A stretch of DNA of 64,000 bases from Microvirga sp052115485 (GCF_052115485.1 NZ_JBFRGU010000006.1:310001-374000), one strand, 5' to 3'. Positions 43,111 through 53,177 are shown, numbered from the stretch's first letter. Program-made: numbers and translations. Notes: generated by a model from the letters alone, not told the origin.

Positions 43111-45273
43111 TCACAAAAAGCTCTGAGGGTCCACATCGATGGAGATGCGCGTATTGCCTCGGATCTTGGGGCAGCGGGCGAGCCACTCCCGCAAATAAGC
43201 CTGGAGATCGACCTCGCGCTCCGTCTTCACCAGAAGCCGGTAGCGATAGCGCCCGCGAATGAGGGCGAGCGGCGCTTCGGCTGGGCCGAGCACCACGACG
43301 CCGGGGGGCGGCTCGGTCACTTTCGCCATGGCGCGGGCATGGGCTTCCGCCGCCTCCCGCTCCGCCGCCGAGACGATGAGCGCCGCGAGCCGCCCGAAAG
43401 GCGGCAATCCCGCCATTTCGCGGACGCGGGTCTCTTCCGTATAGAAACGCTCCACATCCCCCGAGATGAGCGCGGCGATCACCGGATGGTCAGGTTGCCA
43501 GGTCTGGACAAGGGCGCGCCCGGCCTTCTCGCCACGCCCGGCCCGGCCCGTCACTTGTTGCAGGAGTTGGAAGGTCCGCTCGGCGGCGCGGGGGTCGCCG
43601 GAGGTGAGGCCAATATCCGCATCGAGCACCCCGACCAGGGTCATGAGCGGGAAATTATGGCCTTTAGCGACGAGTTGCGTGCCGATGACGATATCGAATT
43701 CGCCCGCAGCAATAGCCGCCAACTCGTTGCGCAGCCGTTCCGTGCCACCTGGAAAATCGCTCGAGAGCACGATGGTGCGCTTGTCTGGGAAAAGCTCGGC
43801 GACTTCCTCGGCGATTCGCTCGACCCCTGGACCGCAGGAGGTCAGAGAATCGACGCTGCCGCAGGACACGCAGGCATGGGGCGTGCGCTCGATATGGCCG
43901 CAATGGTGACACACGAGCGAGCGCCGGAACCGATGCTCCACCAGCCACGCCGAGCAATTGGGGCATTCGTAGCGATGGGCGCAGGCACGGCACAGGGTCA
44001 GCGGCGCGTACCCGCGTCGGTTGAGAAATAGCAGCACCTGCTCGCCACGCGCGAGTGTCTGTTCCACGGCCGCATTGAGGGTCGGCGAGAGCCAGCGTCC
44101 GCGCGGGATGGTTTCCTTTTTGAGATCCACGGCGCGAATCTGCGGCAATTGTCGGCCGCCGAAACGTTCGGGCAATCGCACATGGCGATAGCGCCCGCGC
44201 TCCACGTTGACCCGGCTCTCGATGGACGGCGTCGCCGAGGCGAGAATGACCGGCGCGTTCTCGATTCGCCCCCGCACCACGGCCATGTCGCGGGCGTGGT
44301 AATGCACCCCGTCATCCTGCTTGTAGGCGGTCTCGTGCTCCTCATCGACCACGATCAGGCCGAGATTCGCATAAGGCAGGAACAGCGCCGAGCGTGCGCC
44401 CGCCACCACTTTCACCTCGCCTGAGGCAATGCCGGTATAGAGCCGCTCGCGTTTGCGGCCCGTCACGCCCGAATGCCAGGTTGCGGGTTTCACGCCGAAG
44501 CGGGCGGCGAAACGGTCGAGGAATTGAGCGGTGAGCGCGATTTCCGGCATCAGAATCAAAGCCTGCCGCCCCTGCCGCACGGCTTCCGCCACGGCCTCGA
44601 AATAGACCTCGGTCTTGCCCGACCCGGTAACGCCTTCGAGCAGAGTCACGGGGGCCTGCGCCTCCTTCAGGGTCGCAGTCAGTTCATCCGCCGCCGTGCG
44701 CTGGCCGTCAGACAAAGTCGCGCCTTTGACATCGGGATCGGGCGTCTCGGCCACCGGCTCCGGCGGCAGGGCCACCGTTTCCAGCGTGCCCTCATCGATC
44801 AGGCCATCGACCACCCCGACACTGACGGCGGCGGCTTCGGCCAGTTCCCGCTTGGTCCGCACGAGCCCGTCTTCGGAGGCCTCGATGACGCGCTTGCGCG
44901 CAGGCGTCACGCGCTGGGGCGGCGGCCCGACCCGGCGCACGCCGACCCGTACGGTTTCAGGATGACTGTCGTCCACCAACTTGAGGCCGAGGCCGAGAAC
45001 GGAACCTTTCGGAGAGAGCGTGTACCAGGCGATCCAGTCCAACAGCTTTCGCATGTTGGGCGAGAGACCGGGGACAGCGATCTTGTCCGTCACCTTCTTG
45101 AGATTGCCCCCCGCCCCTTCCCGCAAGGCCCAGACGACGCCGGGCACTTCCCGGTTGCCGAGCGGTACCTGCACCACATCGCCCTCGCTGACCGCGAGTT
45201 CGTCCGGCACGGCGTAGCTATAGGCCGTGTCCAGCGCGAGCGGGATCAGGACATCGGCGATCTGGCGGGTCAT
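43111..45273 (-). CDS. priA: Primosomal protein N', replication restart helicase PriA
   Basis: 720 residues from ATG 45273, the family start (MTRQIADVLIPLALDTAYSYAVPDEL); the frame to 45462 is an extension. Walker A GVTGSGKTE, DEEH box (VVDEEHETAYK), and a zinc-binding Cys set 'CRACAHRYECPNCSAWLVEH...CHHCGHIERTPHACVSCGS' between the RecA lobes. It reloads the replisome at stalled forks. About 57 nt separate its start from the divergent xerC. Confidence 0.97.
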   Translation of the reverse strand: MTRQIADVLIPLALDTAYSYAVPDELAVSEGDVVQVPLGNREVPGVVWALREGAGGNLKKVTDKIAVPGLSPNMRKLLDWIAWYTLSPKGSVLGLGLKLVDDSHPETVRVGVRRVGPPPQRVTPARKRVIEASEDGLVRTKRELAEAAAVSVGVVDGLIDEGTLETVALPPEPVAETPDPDVKGATLSDGQRTAADELTATLKEAQAPVTLLEGVTGSGKTEVYFEAVAEAVRQGRQALILMPEIALTAQFLDRFAARFGVKPATWHSGVTGRKRERLYTGIASGEVKVVAGARSALFLPYANLGLIVVDEEHETAYKQDDGVHYHARDMAVVRGRIENAPVILASATPSIESRVNVERGRYRHVRLPERFGGRQLPQIRAVDLKKETIPRGRWLSPTLNAAVEQTLARGEQVLLFLNRRGYAPLTLCRACAHRYECPNCSAWLVEHRFRRSLVCHHCGHIERTPHACVSCGSVDSLTSCGPGVERIAEEVAELFPDKRTIVLSSDFPGGTERLRNELAAIAAGEFDIVIGTQLVAKGHNFPLMTLVGVLDADIGLTSGDPRAAERTFQLLQQVTGRAGRGEKAGRALVQTWQPDHPVIAALISGDVERFYTEETRVREMAGLPPFGRLAALIVSAAEREAAEAHARAMAKVTEPPPGVVVLGPAEAPLALIRGRYRYRLLVKTEREVDLQAYLREWLARCPKIRGNTRISIDVDPQSFL

Positions 45274-45329
45274 TCGGTTCGGGTTAACCTGGGGATGGTA
45301 GGGTATCGGTTCCAGTCCGAAGCAAGAAC

Positions 45330-46310
45330 ATGCCAAGTCGCGATTCGCAAACCGCCCTCGATCTCGTGCTGCCCGGCGCACCCGATACGCGCCAGGAGGC
45401 GATGCAATGGCTGGCGTCGCTTGCCAAGGAGCGCCGTCTTTCGCCCAAGACCGTGGAGGCATACGCGCGCGATTTGCGGCAATTCCTGACCTTTCTCACC
45501 GGCCATCTCGGCGAAGCGCCGGGGGTGAAGGCGATCTTAGGCCTCAAGCCTCTCGACATCCGCTCCTTTCTCGCCGCGCGCCGGTCCGCTGCGGTGCAGA
45601 GCCGCTCGCTCATGCGCCAGCTCGCGGCTTTGCGTTCCTTCGCCCGCCATCTGGAACGGGAGGGCCACGGCACAGCCTCGGCCTTCGCGGCGATTCGCAC
45701 GCCGAAGGTGCCGAAGAATCTCCCCCGCCCCCTCTCCGCCTCCTCCGCCGTCGCGGTGACGGAGACCGAAACGCGCGCGGGCGAAAACCGGAAACCCTGG
45801 ATTCTGGCCCGCGATGCCGCCGTGCTCTCCCTGCTCTACGGGGCAGGTCTTCGTATTTCGGAGGCCCTCGGCATCCAGCGCCGCGACGCGCCGATCAACG
45901 GCATCGATTCGGTGACGGTCACCGGCAAGGGCGGCAAGGTGCGCTCCGTACCCGTGATCCCCGCGACCCAGAGCGCGGTCGAGGAATATTTGAGTCTGTG
46001 TCCCTATGTGATGAAGCCGGAGGAACCGCTTTTCGTCGGCGCGCGCGGCGGGCCGTTGTCGCCGCGCATCATCCAGCTCGCGGTCGAGGAATTGCGTGGT
46101 GCGCTGGGATTGCCCGACAGCGCCACGCCCCATGCCCTGCGCCATTCCTTCGCAACGCATCTTTTGGCACGCGGCGGCGATTTGCGCGGCATTCAGGAAC
46201 TGCTCGGACACGCCTCGTTGTCGACGACGCAGCTTTACACGAAGGTGGATGCGAGCCGGCTGATGGATGCGTTCGACGCGGCGCATCCGAGGGCGCGCAT
46301 AAAAGCATAG
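45330..46310 (+). CDS. xerC: Tyrosine recombinase XerC
   Basis: 326 residues. The SAM-like N-terminal domain covers 20-115. Catalytic residues: Arg175 (GAGLRISEAL), Lys200, His268 and Arg271 (HALRHSFATHL), His294 (LLGHASLSTTQLYTK) and nucleophile Tyr303. With XerD it resolves chromosome dimers at dif. Housekeeping context beside priA argues for XerC rather than a phage or integron integrase. Confidence 0.93.
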   Translation: MPSRDSQTALDLVLPGAPDTRQEAMQWLASLAKERRLSPKTVEAYARDLRQFLTFLTGHLGEAPGVKAILGLKPLDIRSFLAARRSAAVQSRSLMRQLAALRSFARHLEREGHGTASAFAAIRTPKVPKNLPRPLSASSAVAVTETETRAGENRKPWILARDAAVLSLLYGAGLRISEALGIQRRDAPINGIDSVTVTGKGGKVRSVPVIPATQSAVEEYLSLCPYVMKPEEPLFVGARGGPLSPRIIQLAVEELRGALGLPDSATPHALRHSFATHLLARGGDLRGIQELLGHASLSTTQLYTKVDASRLMDAFDAAHPRARIKA

Positions 46311-46312
46311 CG

Positions 46313-46347
46313 CGCAATCCCTCTCCCGCGAGGGGAGAGGGATTGCG
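46313..46347. terminator. Strong hairpin between xerC and lpd stops
   Basis: Perfect 15-bp arms CGCAATCCCTCTCCC and GGGAGAGGGATTGCG flank a 5-nt loop. It lies exactly between the convergent xerC and lpdA stop codons. No T-run follows, so it may be a processing or transcript-protecting hairpin or a shared terminator. Confidence 0.6.
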
Positions 46348-46350
46348 TCC

Positions 46351-47751
46351 TCACATATGGATCGCGCGCTTTTCCACCGCCATCGCGGCTTCCTTCACCG
46401 CTTCGGCCAGTGTGGGGTGTGCGTGGCAGGAGCGGGCGATGTCCTCCGACGAACCGCCGAATTCCATGGCGATCACCGCCTCGTGGATCAGCTCGCCCGC
46501 GTTCAGGCCGATGATGTGAACGCCGAGCACCTTGTCGGTTGCCGCATCCGCCAGAATCTTCACGAAACCATCGGTGGCGTGGATCGCCTTGGCGCGGCCG
46601 TTGGCCATGAAGGGGAACTTGCCGACATTGTAGGCGATGCCGGCATCCTTCAACTCTTCCTCGGTCTTGCCGACGGAGGCGACTTCCGGCGCGGTATAGA
46701 CCACGCTCGGGATCACGCCGTAATTCACGTGGCCCGCCTTGCCGGCAAGAATTTCAGCCACCGCGACGCCCTCGTCCTCGGCTTTGTGCGCGAGCATCGG
46801 GCCCGCGATCACATCGCCGATGGCGTAGATGCCGGTGACGTTGGTGGAGAAATGCGCGTCTGTCTGAATGCGCCCGCGATTGTCCTTTTGCACGCCGATC
46901 TCGTCGAGGCCAAGACCTTGCGTATAAGGCACGCGGCCGATGGCGACGAGCACCACATCGGCCTCGATAGTCTCGGCCGCACCGCCGGCTGAGGGCTCGA
47001 CGGTGAGCGTCACGCCCTTGCCGGTCTTCTCAGCCTTCGTGACCTTCGAGCCGAGCTTGAACTGGAAGCCTTGCTTGGTGAGCATGCGCTGGAAGTTCTT
47101 GGCGACGTCGGCATCCATGCCGGGCAGGATCCGGTCGAGATATTCGACGACCGTCACGTCCGAACCGAGACGACGCCACACGGAGCCGAGTTCAAGCCCG
47201 ATGACGCCTGCGCCGATGACGACGAGACGCTTCGGGACGCTCGATAGCTCAAGCGCGCCGGTGGAGGAGACGATGATCTTCTCATCGATCTCGACGCCGG
47301 GAAGACGCGCCACATCTGAGCCGGTGGCGATGACGATGTTCTTGGTCTGCAGAACCTGGTTCGTGCCGTCCTCAGCGGTCACTTCCACCTGACCGGCGGC
47401 GGCGATGCGGCCCGCACCGAAGAACACATCGACTTTGTTCTTCTTGAGCAGGAACTCGACGCCCTTGACGTTTCCGTCGACGCCTTCCTGCTTGAACGCT
47501 TGCATCTTCTTCAGATCGAGCTTCGGCGCGGAAACCTGAATGCCGATCTTGTCGAAATGCGTCGCCGCTTCCTCGAACAGATGCGAAGCGTGCAGCAGCG
47601 CCTTGGAGGGAATGCAGCCCACATTGAGGCAGGTGCCCCCATGGGTCTTGCGCTTTTCGACGACGGCGACTTTCAACCCGAGCTGCGCAGCGCGAATGGC
47701 GCACACATAACCGCCGGGGCCGGTGCCGATGACAATGAGATCGTAAGACAT
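46351..47751 (-). CDS. lpdA: Dihydrolipoyl dehydrogenase (E3)
   Basis: 466 residues. FAD-binding GTGPGGYV at the start, the redox disulfide Cys41-Cys46 (GGTCLNVGCIPSK) and C-terminal 'HAHPTLAEAVKEAAMAVEKRAIHM' with the catalytic His. It reoxidises the lipoyl arm of the OGDH complex (and possibly others) and passes electrons to NAD+. It is downstream of odhB, separated by a palindromic repeat. Confidence 0.98.
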   Translation of the reverse strand: MSYDLIVIGTGPGGYVCAIRAAQLGLKVAVVEKRKTHGGTCLNVGCIPSKALLHASHLFEEAATHFDKIGIQVSAPKLDLKKMQAFKQEGVDGNVKGVEFLLKKNKVDVFFGAGRIAAAGQVEVTAEDGTNQVLQTKNIVIATGSDVARLPGVEIDEKIIVSSTGALELSSVPKRLVVIGAGVIGLELGSVWRRLGSDVTVVEYLDRILPGMDADVAKNFQRMLTKQGFQFKLGSKVTKAEKTGKGVTLTVEPSAGGAAETIEADVVLVAIGRVPYTQGLGLDEIGVQKDNRGRIQTDAHFSTNVTGIYAIGDVIAGPMLAHKAEDEGVAVAEILAGKAGHVNYGVIPSVVYTAPEVASVGKTEEELKDAGIAYNVGKFPFMANGRAKAIHATDGFVKILADAATDKVLGVHIIGLNAGELIHEAVIAMEFGGSSEDIARSCHAHPTLAEAVKEAAMAVEKRAIHM

Positions 47752-47768
47752 GGGTCTACCCCTTGGAC

Positions 47769-47856
47769 GTCATGGCCGGGCTTGTCCCGGCCATCCACGT
47801 CTTGGGATGGCCACCCGGCGAAAAGCGTGGATGCCCGGCACGAGGCCGGGCATGAC
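47769..47856. repeat. GTCATGCCCGGG-family palindromic repeat (lpdA/odhB gap)
   Basis: GTCATGGCCGGGCTTGTCCC on the left and GAGGCCGGGCATGAC on the right are inverted, with inner GGCCATCCACG and GCGTGGATGCC. 88 nt, filling most of the gap. Confidence 0.9.
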
Positions 47857-47866
47857 GGAAGAAATC

Positions 47867-49078
47867 TTACAGGTCGAGAACGAGACGCGCCGGATCTTCC
47901 AGCGCTTCCTTGACGCGCACGAGGAAGGTCACGGCTTCCTTGCCGTCGACGATGCGGTGATCGTAGGAGAGCGCAAGATACATCATCGGGCGGATGACGA
48001 TCTGGCCGTTGCGCACCACCGGACGATCCTCGATGCGGTGCATGCCGAGAATGCCCGATTGCGGGGCGTTGAGGATCGGCGTCGACATGAGCGAGCCGTA
48101 GATGCCGCCGTTGGTGATGGTGAACGTGCCGCCCTGCATCTCGTCGATGGAGAGCTTGCCGTCCCGGGCACGCTTGCCGAAATCGGCGATGGTCTTCTCG
48201 ATACCGGCGACCGAGAGCAGATCAGCATCACGCACGACAGGCACCACGAGGCCCTTATCCGTGCCGACGGCGACGCCGATGTGGTAGTAGTTCTTGTAGA
48301 CGAGATCCTGGCCGTCGATCTCGGCATTCACCGCAGGCACGTCCTTCAGCGCCTGAATGACGGCCTTCGTGAAGAAGCCCATGAAGCCGAGCTTGGTGCC
48401 GTGCTTCTTTTCGAACACGTCCTTGTACTGCGCACGCAAGGCCATGACCGCACTCATGTCCACGTCGTTGAACGTGGTGAGCATGGCGGCGGTGTTTTGC
48501 GCATCCTTCAGGCGGCGCGCGATGGTCTGGCGCAGCTTCGTCATCTTCACGCGCTCTTCGCGCACGGCGTCGACCTGCGCGGACGGCGCGCGGACCTGAA
48601 CCGGAGCGCTCGGCGCCGGAGCGGCAGAGCCCGAGGCGATGGCGGCGAGCATGTCGCCCTTGGTCACGCGACCATCCTTGCCCGAACCGGCGACATTCGC
48701 GGGCGAGACACCGCTCTCGGCGGCGATGCGGCCGACAGCCGGGCCGGATTCCTTTGCGGAGGCCGGGGCAGCAGCCTGAGCAGGCGCAGCAGCGGGAGCC
48801 GCCTTCGGCGCTTCAGCTTTAGGAGCGGGAGCAGCGGCGCCACCTTCGAGAACCGAGCCGAGCAACGCGCCGGCCGCGACCGTCTCGCCGTCCTTGGCGA
48901 TGATGTCGCCGAGCGTGCCGCTCGCGGGCGCGTTGACCTCGAGGGTCACCTTGTCCGTTTCGAGTTCGAGCACGGGCTCGTCGGCCTTCACGGGATCGCC
49001 GGGCTTCTTGAACCAGCGGCCAATGGTGGCCTCTGAAACGGATTCGCCGAGGGTAGGTACGCGGATTTCGGTCGCCAT
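47867..49078 (-). CDS. sucB: 2-oxoglutarate dehydrogenase E2 (dihydrolipoyl succinyltransferase)
   Basis: 403 residues. Lipoyl domain 1-75 with Lys43 in ETDKVTLEV; an Ala/Pro linker; the E3/E1-binding domain ('GPAVGRIAAESGVSPANVAGSGKDGRVTKGDML'); and the catalytic domain with 'ALSYDHRIVDGKEAVTFL' near the C-terminus (His-Asp). It transfers the succinyl group to CoA in the TCA cycle. Confidence 0.98.
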   Translation of the reverse strand: MATEIRVPTLGESVSEATIGRWFKKPGDPVKADEPVLELETDKVTLEVNAPASGTLGDIIAKDGETVAAGALLGSVLEGGAAAPAPKAEAPKAAPAAAPAQAAAPASAKESGPAVGRIAAESGVSPANVAGSGKDGRVTKGDMLAAIASGSAAPAPSAPVQVRAPSAQVDAVREERVKMTKLRQTIARRLKDAQNTAAMLTTFNDVDMSAVMALRAQYKDVFEKKHGTKLGFMGFFTKAVIQALKDVPAVNAEIDGQDLVYKNYYHIGVAVGTDKGLVVPVVRDADLLSVAGIEKTIADFGKRARDGKLSIDEMQGGTFTITNGGIYGSLMSTPILNAPQSGILGMHRIEDRPVVRNGQIVIRPMMYLALSYDHRIVDGKEAVTFLVRVKEALEDPARLVLDL

Positions 49079-49141
49079 GATCGTCTTGAATGTTCGGGCC
49101 GTGGGGCCGGATGAAAAGGAAACTTTGACTTCCGCGGCTAT

Positions 49142-52102
49142 TTAAGCCGCGAAAGCCTCGTCGAGGAAGGCTTGAAGTTGCATCAGATGCTTGGACATGA
49201 GGCCTGTCGCAGTCGCCGCAGAAGCCGGACGGCCCACATAGCGCGGACGATCCACCTTCGAGCCTGCGGTCTTCAGCACCCATTCGAGATACGGCTCGAC
49301 GAAGGTCCAGGAGCCCATGTTCTTGGGTTCTTCCTGACACCACACCACGTCGGCCTTCTTGAAGCGGGCGAGTTCGGCCGCCAGCGACTTCGCCGGGAAC
49401 GGATAGAGCTGCTCGACGCGCATCAGATACACATCGTCGAGACCGCGCTTTTCGCGCTCCTCGTAGAGGTCGTAATAGACCTTGCCCGTACAGATCACGA
49501 CGCGACGGATCTTGTCGTCCTTCACGAGCTTGATGCCGTCCGTGCTGCGTTGCGCATCGTCCGCCAGCACGCGGTGGAACGACGTGCCTTCCGAGATCGC
49601 CGAGAGGGGCGACACGGCGCGCTTGTGGCGCAACAGCGACTTCGGCGTCATCAGGATCAGCGGCTTGCGGAATTCGCGCTTCAGCTGACGGCGCAGGATG
49701 TGGAAGTAGTTCGACGGCGTGGTGCAATAGGCAACTTGCATATTGTCTTCCGCGCACATCTGCAGCCAGCGCTCCAGTCGGGCGGAGGAGTGCTCCGGTC
49801 CCTGACCCTCATAGCCATGCGGCAGAAGACACACGAGGCCGGACATGCGCAGCCACTTGCGCTCTCCGCTAGAGATGAACTGGTCGAACACCACCTGCGC
49901 GCCGTTGGCGAAATCGCCGAACTGCGCTTCCCACAAGGTCAGCGCGTTAGGCTCGGACAGCGTGTAGCCGTATTCAAACCCGAGCACCGCCTCTTCCGAG
50001 AGCATCGAGTTGATGACCTCGTAGCGGCCCTGGCCTTCGTGGATGTGGTTGAGGGGCGTGTAGCGCTCCTCGTTCTCCTGATCGATCAGAACCGAGTGGC
50101 GCGACGAGAAGGTACCGCGCTCCACATCCTGACCGGACAGGCGAACGCGGTGACCTTCGACCAGAAGCGAACCGAAGGACAAGGCTTCCGCCATCGCCCA
50201 ATCGAGACCTTCGCCGGTCTCCATCATCTTCTTGCGGTTGTCGAGGAAGCGCTGGATCGTGCGATGGAGGTGGAAGCCCTCCGGCACGGTGGTGAGCGCC
50301 TTCGCGATCTCGTTCAACGTCTCGACGGACACGCCCGTCTGGCCGCGACGCGGATCGTCGGAATCCTCGCGCACGGCCTTCAGGCCGGCCCAACGACCAT
50401 CGAGCCAGTCAGCCTTGTTGGGCTTGTAGTTCGAGGCGATGTCGAATTCCGCATCGAGCTTCGAGCGCCACGACGCCTTCATCTCCTCGACATCGGCGGC
50501 CGTGACAGTGCCTTCATCGAGAAGCTTTTTGGCGTAGACCTCCAGGATCGAGGGATGCGAGCGGATCTTGCGGTACATGAGCGGCTGGGTGAAAGCCGGC
50601 TCGTCGCCTTCGTTGTGACCGAAGCGGCGATAGCAGAACATGTCCACCACGACCGGCTTCTGAAACTTCTGGCGATATTCGGTGGCGACCTTGGCCGCGA
50701 ACACAACCGCTTCCGGATCATCGCCGTTCACGTGGAAGATCGGAGCCTCGACCATCTTCGCCACATCCGACGGATAGGGCGAGGAACGCGAGAAGCGCGG
50801 ATCGGTGGTGAAGCCGATCTGATTGTTGATGATGAAGTGGATCGAACCGCCCGTGCGGTGACCGCGCAGGCCAGAAAGACCAAGGCACTCGGCCACGACG
50901 CCCTGACCCGCGAACGCGGCATCACCGTGAATCAGGAGCGGCATCACCGCCGTGCGGTTATCCGGCGCGCAGCCATGCTGGTCCTGCTTCGCGCGAACCT
51001 TGCCGAGCACCACCGGATCGACGATTTCGAGGTGCGAGGGATTGGCGGTCAGCGAGAGGTGGACGTTGTTGCCGTCGAAGGTGCGATCCGAGGAAGCGCC
51101 GAGATGGTACTTCACGTCGCCTGAGCCTTCCACGTCATCGGGGGCAAACGAGCCGCCCTTGAATTCGTGGAACAGGGCTCGGTGCGGCTTGCCCATCACC
51201 TGCGTCAGCACGTTCAAGCGGCCACGGTGGGCCATGCCGAGCACGATTTCCTGACAGCCGAGATTACCGCCGCGCTTGATGATCTGCTCCAGCGCTGGAA
51301 TGAGCGACTCGCTGCCATCCAACCCGAAGCGCTTGGTGCCGGTGTATTTCAGATCGAGGAACTTCTCGAAGCCTTCCGCCTCGACGATCTTGTTGAGGAT
51401 CGCGCGCTTGCCCTCGCGGGTGAACGTGATTTCCTTGTCCGGTCCCTCGATGCGCTCCTGAATCCACGCCTTCTCCACCGGATCGGAGATGTGCATGAAC
51501 TCGACGCCCAGCGTCTGGCAATACGTGCGCTCGAGAATGGCGACGATCTCGCGGATCGTGCCGAATTCGAGGCCGAGCACGTTGTCGAGGAAGATCTTGC
51601 GGTCCCAATCGGCTTCCGTGAAACCGTAATGCGACGGATGCAGTTCCTCGTCGCTCGGACGCGGATTGATGTCGAGCGGGTCGAGCTTGGCATGAAGATG
51701 GCCGCGCACGCGATAGGCGCGGATCAGCATGATGGCGCGCACGGAATCGCGGGTTGCCTGAAGGACCTCGGCCTGGCTGATGGGAGCGCCCTTGGTCTCG
51801 GCCTTCGCCTTGATCTTGTCGCCGACCGCCTTCTCGACCTGGGCCCAATTGCCGTCGAGGGCGGAAACGAGTTCGCCATTAACCGGGATCGGCCAGTTCG
51901 GCTTTTCCCAGGATGCGCCACGCGCGTTTTCCAGCACGTCCTGCTTGTTGTCCTTCAGCGCGCCGAAGAAAGCCTGCCACTCGGCATCGACCGAGGCCGG
52001 GTTCTCTTCATAGCGGGCATAGAGATCCTCGATATAGGACGCGTTCGCCCCATAGAGAAAAGCGGTGTTCAGAAAGGTTTCGTTGGCGTCTTGGCGTGCC
52101 AT
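49142..52102 (-). CDS. sucA: 2-oxoglutarate dehydrogenase E1
   Basis: 986 residues from ATG 52102, with AAGGAG upstream; the longer frame to 52123 adds seven residues. N-terminal 'NETFLNTAFLYGANASYIEDLYARYEENPASVDAEWQAFF' is the E1o binding segment. TPP-binding: 'GDAAFAGQGVVAECLGLSGLRGHRTGGSIHFIINNQIGFTT'; C-terminal 'QEEPKNMGSWTFVEPYLEW'. It decarboxylates 2-oxoglutarate. Gap to sucB is 63 nt. Confidence 0.98.
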   Translation of the reverse strand: MARQDANETFLNTAFLYGANASYIEDLYARYEENPASVDAEWQAFFGALKDNKQDVLENARGASWEKPNWPIPVNGELVSALDGNWAQVEKAVGDKIKAKAETKGAPISQAEVLQATRDSVRAIMLIRAYRVRGHLHAKLDPLDINPRPSDEELHPSHYGFTEADWDRKIFLDNVLGLEFGTIREIVAILERTYCQTLGVEFMHISDPVEKAWIQERIEGPDKEITFTREGKRAILNKIVEAEGFEKFLDLKYTGTKRFGLDGSESLIPALEQIIKRGGNLGCQEIVLGMAHRGRLNVLTQVMGKPHRALFHEFKGGSFAPDDVEGSGDVKYHLGASSDRTFDGNNVHLSLTANPSHLEIVDPVVLGKVRAKQDQHGCAPDNRTAVMPLLIHGDAAFAGQGVVAECLGLSGLRGHRTGGSIHFIINNQIGFTTDPRFSRSSPYPSDVAKMVEAPIFHVNGDDPEAVVFAAKVATEYRQKFQKPVVVDMFCYRRFGHNEGDEPAFTQPLMYRKIRSHPSILEVYAKKLLDEGTVTAADVEEMKASWRSKLDAEFDIASNYKPNKADWLDGRWAGLKAVREDSDDPRRGQTGVSVETLNEIAKALTTVPEGFHLHRTIQRFLDNRKKMMETGEGLDWAMAEALSFGSLLVEGHRVRLSGQDVERGTFSSRHSVLIDQENEERYTPLNHIHEGQGRYEVINSMLSEEAVLGFEYGYTLSEPNALTLWEAQFGDFANGAQVVFDQFISSGERKWLRMSGLVCLLPHGYEGQGPEHSSARLERWLQMCAEDNMQVAYCTTPSNYFHILRRQLKREFRKPLILMTPKSLLRHKRAVSPLSAISEGTSFHRVLADDAQRSTDGIKLVKDDKIRRVVICTGKVYYDLYEEREKRGLDDVYLMRVEQLYPFPAKSLAAELARFKKADVVWCQEEPKNMGSWTFVEPYLEWVLKTAGSKVDRPRYVGRPASAATATGLMSKHLMQLQAFLDEAFAA

Positions 52103-52118
52103 GATGGCTCTCCTTGAT

Positions 52119-52236
52119 GTCATCCCGGGGTCGCATCGCAGAACCCGGGATCCACATCCACCGCCGCTTCTCGCTGGAGTGCGTTTCGGTGGTTATGGGT
52201 TCCGGGCCCTTCGCTTGCGCGAAGTCCCGGAATGAC
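52119..52236. repeat. GTCATGCCCGGG-family palindromic repeat (sucA/sucD gap)
   Basis: Outer GTCATCCCGG and CCGGAATGAC arms, with inner GGGATCCACATCCACCGCC... and TTCGGTGGTTATGGGTTCC. Close in wording to the cobS/cobT copy (19869-19971) rather than to the 86-88-nt form. Confidence 0.85.
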
Positions 52237-52289
52237 GGTGATCTCGAGTCGGACCGGGGTGCCTTTCGGCCCCCGATCACGTTGTTTCG

Positions 52290-53177
52290 TTAGCGGCCTT
52301 TCAGAACCTCAACCAAGGTTTTTCCAAGGCGTGCCGGGGATGGCGACACGCGGATGCCCGCCGCCTCCATGGCCGCGATCTTGTCTTCCGCGCCGCCCTT
52401 GCCGCCGGAGATGATCGCGCCCGCATGGCCCATGCGGCGTCCGGGAGGAGCCGTGCGGCCGGCGATGAAGCCGACCATCGGCTTCTTGCGGCCCTTCTTG
52501 GCCTCACGCGCGATGAACTCGGCCGCCTCTTCTTCCGCCGAGCCGCCGATCTCGCCGATCATGACGATCGACTCGGTCTTCGGATCGGAGAGGAACATGT
52601 CGAGCATCTCGATGAACTCGGTGCCCTTGACCGGATCGCCGCCGATGCCGACAGCGGTCGTCTGACCGAGGCCCTCGTTCGTGGTCTGGAACACAGCCTC
52701 GTAGGTGAGCGTGCCGGAGCGCGACACGATGCCGACAGAGCCGGGCTTGAAGATGTTGGCCGGCATGATGCCGATCTTCGATTCGCCCGCCGTCACGATG
52801 CCGGGGCAGTTCGGGCCGATGAGGCGCGACTTGGAACCCTGCAATGAGCGCTTCACGCGCACCATGTCGAGCACCGGGATGCCCTCCGTGATGCAGACGA
52901 TGAGCGGGATTTCCGCGTCGATGGCTTCGCAGATCGCATCCGCCGCGCCCGGAGGCGGAACGTAGACGACCGAAGCGTTGGCGCCGGTCTTCTCGCGCGC
53001 TTCCATCACCGTGTCGAACACGGGCAGATTGAGATGCGTCGAGCCGCCTTTGCCTGGCGAGGTACCGCCGACCATCTTGGTGCCGTAGGCGATGGCCTGC
53101 TCGGAATGGAAGGTGCCGTTCTTGCCGGTGAAGCCCTGGCAGATGACCTTGGTGTTCTTGTCGATGAGAATGGACAT
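52290..53177 (-). CDS. sucD: Succinyl-CoA synthetase subunit alpha
   Basis: 295 residues. CoA-binding Rossmann start 'SILIDKNTKVICQGFTGKNGTFHSEQAIAYGTKMVGGTSPGKGG', and the phosphohistidine in 'RMGHAGAIISGGKGGAEDKIAAMEAAG'. With SucC it makes GTP/ATP from succinyl-CoA. Begins 9 nt after the sucC stop. Confidence 0.99.
   Translation of the reverse strand: MSILIDKNTKVICQGFTGKNGTFHSEQAIAYGTKMVGGTSPGKGGSTHLNLPVFDTVMEAREKTGANASVVYVPPPGAADAICEAIDAEIPLIVCITEGIPVLDMVRVKRSLQGSKSRLIGPNCPGIVTAGESKIGIMPANIFKPGSVGIVSRSGTLTYEAVFQTTNEGLGQTTAVGIGGDPVKGTEFIEMLDMFLSDPKTESIVMIGEIGGSAEEEAAEFIAREAKKGRKKPMVGFIAGRTAPPGRRMGHAGAIISGGKGGAEDKIAAMEAAGIRVSPSPARLGKTLVEVLKGR

Noticed and set aside
45330..46310. xerC-like gene as an integron or phage integrase
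   Set aside because: It sits in a housekeeping context beside priA, and no attachment sites or cassette genes are present.
49172..51124. 650-codon plus-strand frame opposite sucA
   Set aside because: Antisense shadow; sucA motifs on the minus strand are complete.
52119..52236. Repeat stretch as a short coding gene
   Set aside because: The frames through the repeats read differently in each copy and merely extend neighbouring genes (for example sucA and sdhB); the palindromic structure explains the sequence.
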